This document shows, piece after piece, positions 59,640 to 64,000 of a stretch of DNA of 64,000 bases. Each line of letters starts with the position of its first letter. Positions within the stretch are counted from its first letter, which is position 1. Source of the stretch: Bradyrhizobium sp. Ec3.3 (lineage in GTDB: Bacteria > Pseudomonadota > Alphaproteobacteria > Rhizobiales > Xanthobacteraceae); the NCBI RefSeq assembly GCF_000472925.1, contig NZ_AXAS01000016.1, forward strand, positions 62,001 to 126,000. Direction: 5' to 3'. Under the pieces are notes generated by a model, which was not told the origin of the DNA, did no database searches, and worked only from the letters and a program-made list of their open reading frames with translations. The translations under genes and the position numbers were made by a program.

Positions 59640-60590
59640 ATGGACCGCCTTCTCCAGCTCGAGGTCTTCGCCAAAACGGCCGAACTCGGCAGCCTGTCCA
59701 AGGCCGCCGAAACGTTGCGGATGTCGAATGCGGCCGCGAGCCGTCATCTCAGCGCGCTGGAGGAGAGGCTCGCGGTCCGCCTGATCGAGCGCAACACGCG
59801 CCGGCAATGGTTGACGGAAGCAGGACAAGAGCTGTTGCAGCGTTGCAGCACGCTGTTGAACGAGCTCGCCGAGGCCGAAGACGCCGTCTCGGACCGTGCG
59901 CTGTCGCCGAAGGGCATGCTGCGTGTCACGAGCTCGCTGTCGTTTGCGATGATCTATCTCGCGCCGATGCTGCCGGCGTTCCGCGCGCTCTATCCAAAGC
60001 TCAACGTGCAGATCATCACCGCCAACCGCTATCCCGATTTCATCGAGGCGGGCATCGACGTCGCGATCCGCACCAGGGAGCACGAGCCGGACTCCAATAT
60101 CGTCGTCCGTCGCATCGGCCAGATGCGGCGCGTGCTGGCGGCAGCACCGTCCTATCTCGCCAGGCAGGGACGGCCTGAGAATCCGGCAGATCTCGCCCGC
60201 CACGACATGCTGATCTACAACCTCGCCAACGATCCCTATTCGCTGCGGCTCAGCAAGGACAATGCGGCCCAGACCATCCGCATCGCGCCGACGCTCGACA
60301 GCAATGACGGCCAGGTGATCCGCGGCGCTGCGCTCGCAGGCCTCGGCATCCTCATCCAGCCGCTCTATATCGTGCAGGGCGACATTTCCTGCGGCCAGCT
60401 CGTACCGCTGTTGATGGATTGGGAGCTGCCCTTGCTCACCATGAACATCGCCTACCAGAACCGCGTCAGATTGCCTGCCAAGATCAGAGTGTTTTCCGAC
60501 TTCCTGGTCAATCACATCCGCGAGCACTCGCCGGCGGGGATCTGGATGGACGCAAAGGAGCGCGCCCTCGATTCGTCAGGCGCGATATAA
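59640..60590 (+). CDS. LysR-family regulator
   Basis: 316 aa. N-terminal winged helix at about 1-60 (LQLEVFAKTAELGSLSKAAETLRMSNAAASRHLSALEERL), then the effector domain (VTSSLSFAMIYLAPMLPAFRALYPKLNVQI, LAGLGILIQPLYIVQGDI). Divergent from the ten-gene hydroxyquinol operon, so its activator is the likely control, with a pathway metabolite as inducer (inference). Confidence 0.9.
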   Translation: MDRLLQLEVFAKTAELGSLSKAAETLRMSNAAASRHLSALEERLAVRLIERNTRRQWLTEAGQELLQRCSTLLNELAEAEDAVSDRALSPKGMLRVTSSLSFAMIYLAPMLPAFRALYPKLNVQIITANRYPDFIEAGIDVAIRTREHEPDSNIVVRRIGQMRRVLAAAPSYLARQGRPENPADLARHDMLIYNLANDPYSLRLSKDNAAQTIRIAPTLDSNDGQVIRGAALAGLGILIQPLYIVQGDISCGQLVPLLMDWELPLLTMNIAYQNRVRLPAKIRVFSDFLVNHIREHSPAGIWMDAKERALDSSGAI

Positions 60591-60641
60591 AGCACGATAA
60601 GCAGCGTCCCATCTGTGCTCGCTTGCGTGCCTGCCACAAGC

Positions 60642-60672
60642 GAGTGGCGCCGGTTTGGCGCCACTCCTTTGT
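60642..60672 (+). terminator. Hairpin terminator after LysR gene
   Basis: GAGTGGCGCC-ggttt-GGCGCCACTC is a perfect 10-bp stem with a 5-nt loop, followed by CTTTGT. It sits 51 nt after the LysR stop and could also end the opposing small secreted gene. Confidence 0.65.
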
Positions 60673-60677
60673 CCGCG

Positions 60678-60705
60678 GCAAGCACTGATCAGCAAGCACT
60701 GATCA
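60678..60705. repeat. Tandem 14-bp duplication at a stop codon
   Basis: GCAAGCACTGATCA occurs twice in direct tandem, the second copy supplying the TGA stop of the gene at 60703. It looks like a recent slip or duplication. Confidence 0.6.
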
Positions 60706-61047
60706 GAACGAGCAGCCATAAGTCGTGAGGGAGGCCTTCGTCGCATCGATGGTCTGCTTGCAAGCCGACTCCATGGTCGCCTTCGTCGACGGATTCTTGG
60801 CGAGATCGGTCCACGTCTTGCGCATCTGGTCGATCTGCGACTTGTACGTTGCGCGCTGCTCCGCAGGAATCTTGGAAGTGATGCAGGCGTCGTATTTGGT
60901 CAGAAACTCGTCGCAGACGGCGATGCCTGTGCCCTCCGCGTGGGCCGCCGTGACGCCGGCGAGCAAGGCGAGGCCCGTGATGCCCGGCAGTATCCGCCGC
61001 CAGTTCGCGCTCGAACCCGCCGCGGCCTTCGATGTTGCTTGACGCAT
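60703..61047 (-). CDS. Small secreted Cys-containing protein
   Basis: 114 aa. Signal peptide of about 35 residues (ILPGITGLALLAGVTAAHA). The mature part is helical, with four Cys (VCDEFLTKYDACITSKI, ESACKQTI, YGCSF) likely in two disulphides. It resembles small secreted proteins common in Bradyrhizobium, of no known function. ATG 61047 is preferred over 61056, where the SD would be too close. Confidence 0.65.
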   Translation of the reverse strand: MRQATSKAAAGSSANWRRILPGITGLALLAGVTAAHAEGTGIAVCDEFLTKYDACITSKIPAEQRATYKSQIDQMRKTWTDLAKNPSTKATMESACKQTIDATKASLTTYGCSF

Positions 61048-61372
61048 ATCTCTCATTTCCTTGTCACAACTCAGTAGTTTCGAACGCCGGCGTGCGCCCG
61101 GATTCGCCTTGTCTCCTCCGATCGATGCGCCAGACATCTCGCACCGGCAAATGGTCGGCGTTGCGGATGTAGAGCAGCTCGAGCGATGAGTATTCAGAGG
61201 CAAGACCGGGCACTATCTGCCGGCGGCGAACGAATGTTCCGTCAATCGGGCGAGATTGTGGGTGATGACGCAGTGACAATTGCGCAGGGCGCGACATCGT
61301 ATGGCGAGCCGCGACAACGCAGTGTCGCGGCAAGAGAGCCGATGCACTAGGTGGTGGTGCGCAGGTCTGGGG
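61048..61372. other. 325-base intergenic region
   Basis: Between the small secreted gene and the MFS 3' end. It holds a perfect 8-bp hairpin CCGCGACA-acgcag-TGTCGCGG (61309-61330) about 43 nt after the MFS stop, which may end that transcript. A 89-codon minus frame at 61064-61333 is rejected, since it lacks an SD and any recognisable pattern. Confidence 0.5.
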
Positions 61373-62599
61373 CTAGCGCGCTCGCGGGAACGGCAGCAAT
61401 TGACCAGCCAGCGTCGCGCCGCTGGCTGCGATGGCTGCCATCACAAGCGCCCAGACGACGAAGAGCCGATGACCGATCAGCACGCCGCTCAGGAGCGGTG
61501 CGGTGATGTTGGCGCCCGACATCAGCGATTGATTGAGGCCCATGATCATGCCTTGTCGATTGATCGCGGTGCTGCGCGACAGCTCCGCCGTCAGCGTGCT
61601 GCGGGCGAACATCGTGCCGACGATGATCAGCGTCAGGAATAAGGCGAGCAGGCTGTTGCTGTTTCCGATCGCGAGGCCGGAAAATCCGAGCGCCATGCAC
61701 GCGAACGCCAGCAGCACGATGCCACGGTCGGATGCAAAGCGGTTCGCGCGCGTAATCAGCAGACCTTGAACGACCATGTTGATGAAGCCGGCATAGGCGA
61801 ACACCCAGCCGAGCTCGCGCGCGCCGAAGGGATGTCCGTCCCACGAGAACCGCGCCGACAGGAACAGGCCGATTTGCGACAGGAACATCGAGTTGACGAA
61901 GAAAAACACGATCAGGAGACCGAGCACCCGCCACGCATGACGCATGCCGACGATCGCACGCGTCACCTTCGCTTGGGGAACACGGTGATGATAGAGCGGC
62001 TCGGAGGCGGGATGGTCGGGCGGCAGCAGGGCGACGGTTGCCAAAATGCTGATGAACGATAGTGCCGCGGCGGCCCATACCGGCGCGGTGTCACCGTAAT
62101 GGACGAGAAAGCCGGAGAGCGCCGGCCCCAGCAGCAGCCCCGTTCCGATCGCTCCGCTGGTCATCCCGAGCGCCTGCTTGCGCGTCGACGGCGCGCTGTG
62201 CTCGGCCGCATAGGCATGCGCCACCGAGATATTGCCCGAGGTCAGACCGTCGATGATCCGGGCGAGAAAGACCAGGGTCAGGTTGGTTGCAAGCGCGAGC
62301 AGAGCAAAGCCGACGAACGTACCGATCTGGCTGACGAGCAGGACCTTGCGGCGGCCATAGCGGTCCGAGAGCATGCCCACCACTGGTCCGGCTACGAGCT
62401 GGCAGACGGCGTAGGCCGAGATCAGCATGCCCAGCACGAACGGTGTTGCACCGAGCCGCTGCGAGTAGAACGGGAGCAGGGGCAGGATGATCCCCAATCC
62501 CGTGGCATCCACGGCCACCACGACAAAGGTTGGCACGAGCGACAGGCTGCTCTCGCCCTGCAGCGTGTGGCCGGCCTCTGTCGTGGAACCCGCGCTCAT
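61373..62599 (-). CDS. MFS multidrug/tetracycline-type exporter
   Basis: 408 aa, twelve membrane helices. Motif A after TM2 is GMLSDRYGRRKVL, and the region GMTSGAIGTGLLLGPALSGFL fits motif C of DHA1 antiporters. The second half has a partial motif A-like GREL. It probably exports drugs by proton antiport. Divergent from the MarR gene across 92 bases, a classic regulator/exporter pair. Confidence 0.88.
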   Translation of the reverse strand: MSAGSTTEAGHTLQGESSLSLVPTFVVVAVDATGLGIILPLLPFYSQRLGATPFVLGMLISAYAVCQLVAGPVVGMLSDRYGRRKVLLVSQIGTFVGFALLALATNLTLVFLARIIDGLTSGNISVAHAYAAEHSAPSTRKQALGMTSGAIGTGLLLGPALSGFLVHYGDTAPVWAAAALSFISILATVALLPPDHPASEPLYHHRVPQAKVTRAIVGMRHAWRVLGLLIVFFFVNSMFLSQIGLFLSARFSWDGHPFGARELGWVFAYAGFINMVVQGLLITRANRFASDRGIVLLAFACMALGFSGLAIGNSNSLLALFLTLIIVGTMFARSTLTAELSRSTAINRQGMIMGLNQSLMSGANITAPLLSGVLIGHRLFVVWALVMAAIAASGATLAGQLLPFPRAR

Positions 62600-62691
62600 G
62601 GTGCGTCGGTCTCGTTCGCTTTCCCGTGATCAGGTGCAATATCCCGGCCTATATAGTTGTCACCTAATAGTTTGCATCCTATCTAATTTGC

Positions 62692-63165
62692 ATGGCTCCC
62701 TCGCAGTCGCATATCCACGCCGAGATTGGCCGGCTGATTGCGCGCCTTGGCCGCATCTGGCGTCGCGAGTCGGACCAGGCGCTGTCGGATCACGGCCTGT
62801 CCTATGCGACCGCGATTCCACTTCTGGTGCTGTCGCGGCAGGGAACTTCGGTGCGGCAGGGCGTGCTCGCCGAGGAATTGGGGATCGAAGGACCCTCGCT
62901 GGTGCGGCTGATCGATCTGCTCGCGGCCGATGGTCTCGTCGAGCGCCGCGAGGACCCGACCGACCGGCGTGCCAAAACGCTACACCTCACAGCAACAGGC
63001 GACGCCAAGGTGGAGGAGATCAACCGCGTATTGCGCCGGGTGCGGGCGAGCCTGCTCAAGGATATCGGAGCGGAGGAACTTGCGATAACCTTCGCGACGC
63101 TCCAGCGCATCGAGCAGCGCGCCAGCCGCCTGCATGACGCGAAGACTGGTTCAGAGGCGAAATAG
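62692..63165 (+). CDS. MarR-family regulator
   Basis: 157 aa. Winged helix: ALSDHGLSYATAIPLLVLSRQ, then RQGVLAEELGIEGPSLVRLIDLLAADGLVERREDPTDRRAKTLHLT. It is 2 nt before the FUSC gene and divergent from the MFS gene, and so probably represses both. Its dyad-like sequence TCACCTAATAG between the genes may be the operator. Confidence 0.88.
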   Translation: MAPSQSHIHAEIGRLIARLGRIWRRESDQALSDHGLSYATAIPLLVLSRQGTSVRQGVLAEELGIEGPSLVRLIDLLAADGLVERREDPTDRRAKTLHLTATGDAKVEEINRVLRRVRASLLKDIGAEELAITFATLQRIEQRASRLHDAKTGSEAK

Positions 63166-63167
63166 TC

Positions 63168-64000
63168 ATGCGCGCTGATGAGCCGTTCCTGGTCCGCCAC
63201 GCGGACCTCATCTTCGCCTTGAAGACGTTTGCCGCGTCGATGCTGGCGCTCGTTATCGCCCTATGGATGGATCTGCCGCGGCCCTATTGGGCGATGGCGA
63301 CCGTCTACATCACCTCGCAGCCGCTCGCCGGCGCCACCAGCTCCAAGGCATTCTTTCGCGTCATTGGGACGCTCGTTGGAGCCACGGCGACGGTGGCCAT
63401 GGTGCCCAATCTCGTCGACGCGCCGGAACTGCTCTGCCTCGCCATCGCGGTTTGGGTCGGTCTTTGTCTTTACGTCTCACTGCTCGACGGCACGCCCCGC
63501 AGCTATCTCTTCATGCTGGCGGGCTATACGGTTGCGTTGATCGGCTTCCCCTCTGTCTCCGACCCCGGAAACATCTTTGACACCGCGCTTGCGCGCGTGG
63601 AGGAGATTTCGCTCGGCATCATCTGTGCGAGCCTGGTCTCGACCGTCGTGTTTCCCCGCAGCGTCGCGCCGGCCGTCGCGGCGCGTGTCGACAATTGGCT
63701 CAGGGACGCGCGCCGCCTCAGCCACGACACATTGCTCGGTCGCGGCACCGACGAAGCCCGCCGCGCGCTCCGGCTGCGCCTTGCCACCGACATCGTCGAG
63801 ATCGACACGCTTGCGGTCCATCTCGGTTATGACCGCCTGGCGGACGCCGAGGCCGTGACCGGCCTTCGTGAAATCCGCGTACGGATGCTGATGCTCTTGC
63901 CGGCGATCGCCTCGATCGAGGATCGGCTGGCCGCGCTCGGCGAACGGGGTCTCCAGGCGCAGCCCGAGCTCAAGCGCCTGCTTGGGGATCTCGGCACATG
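63168..64000 (+). CDS. FUSC-family (aromatic acid/fusaric acid exporter-like) protein, 3' end outside
   Basis: At least 277 aa, cut by the window edge. Starts MRADEPFLVRHADLIFALKTFAASMLALVIALWMDLPRPYWAMATVYI, the N-terminal FUSC signature, followed by further helices (AVWVGLCLYVSLLDG, YLFMLAGYTVALIGFP) and a long cytoplasmic helix segment. The family exports aromatic acids or fusaric acid together with a membrane-fusion partner, which should follow downstream. It is cotranscribed with the MarR gene, 2 nt apart. Confidence 0.88.
   Translation, partial: MRADEPFLVRHADLIFALKTFAASMLALVIALWMDLPRPYWAMATVYITSQPLAGATSSKAFFRVIGTLVGATATVAMVPNLVDAPELLCLAIAVWVGLCLYVSLLDGTPRSYLFMLAGYTVALIGFPSVSDPGNIFDTALARVEEISLGIICASLVSTVVFPRSVAPAVAARVDNWLRDARRLSHDTLLGRGTDEARRALRLRLATDIVEIDTLAVHLGYDRLADAEAVTGLREIRVRMLMLLPAIASIEDRLAALGERGLQAQPELKRLLGDLGT

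Noticed and set aside
61064..61333. 89-codon minus-strand frame
   Set aside because: No SD, no recognisable fold, and it contains the hairpin after the MFS gene.

Overview
The window is high-GC alphaproteobacterial chromosome, most likely Bradyrhizobium or a very close relative. The evidence is an acpXL-type very-long-chain acyl cluster for lipid A, intergenic palindromes of the kind common in Bradyrhizobium, leucine-type and ribose-type ABC importers beside aromatic catabolic genes, and many genes coupled by ATGA overlaps. I saw no tRNA, rRNA, CRISPR array, transposase or phage gene. Starts were chosen from Shine-Dalgarno (SD) matches and family alignments made by eye; no database was searched.

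Layout. 1-1734 is the 5' part of a repeat-rich autotransporter-like surface protein, divergent from a CadC-like regulator with TPRs (1921-3657). 3964-8206 is the lipid A very-long-chain acyl operon (acpXL, FabZ-like, two FabF-like, lauroyl transferase-like). 8429-15948 is housekeeping or hypothetical: a Kir-type potassium channel, a ParB-like protein, small ORFs, a GFA-family protein, a frameshifted alpha/beta hydrolase, an MgtC-family protein, an AhpD-like protein and a HerA-like ATPase.

16401-33245 contains an apparent nicotinate module. NicA and NicB (tri-haem molybdoenzyme) would make 6-hydroxynicotinate. A divergent operon encodes 6-hydroxynicotinate reductase, an ApbE-like UPF0280 protein, a DUF1185 protein, a complete branched-chain-type ABC importer and a MarR regulator. 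A second divergent pair encodes enamidase and ferredoxin-NADP reductase. Both divergent regions carry TTCGTATACGAA-type boxes, so the MarR protein is the obvious candidate regulator. The pathway joins an aerobic, cytochrome-linked hydroxylase to the reductase/enamidase branch known from Eubacterium barkeri. The catechol 2,3-dioxygenase-like gene at 16401 belongs to a different circuit (below).

33421-36697 holds a P450, two small ORFs and a DUF763 protein. 36813-45909 is a second catabolic island: two orphan solute-binding proteins, a TetR regulator, two LigI-like 2-pyrone-4,6-dicarboxylate hydrolases (one with an export signal), a dicarboxylate-type symporter, GalB-like hydratase, LigK/GalC-like aldolase, a Pht5-like protein and a dehydrogenase. 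The TetR gene and the distant extradiol dioxygenase share an almost identical promoter/operator, suggesting one regulon 22 kb apart.

45893-49950 has an amidohydrolase, an NTF2-like protein and a large secreted protein with one CxxCH. 50070-59532 is a ten-gene minus-strand operon, divergent from a LysR gene, for a compound funnelled through hydroxyquinol: Dabb protein, maleylacetate reductase, an aminohydrolase-type enzyme, a dehydrogenase, hydroxyquinol 1,2-dioxygenase, a ribose-type ABC importer and a YciI protein. The end carries a small secreted protein, then an MFS exporter divergent from a MarR regulator and a FUSC-family protein cut by the window edge.
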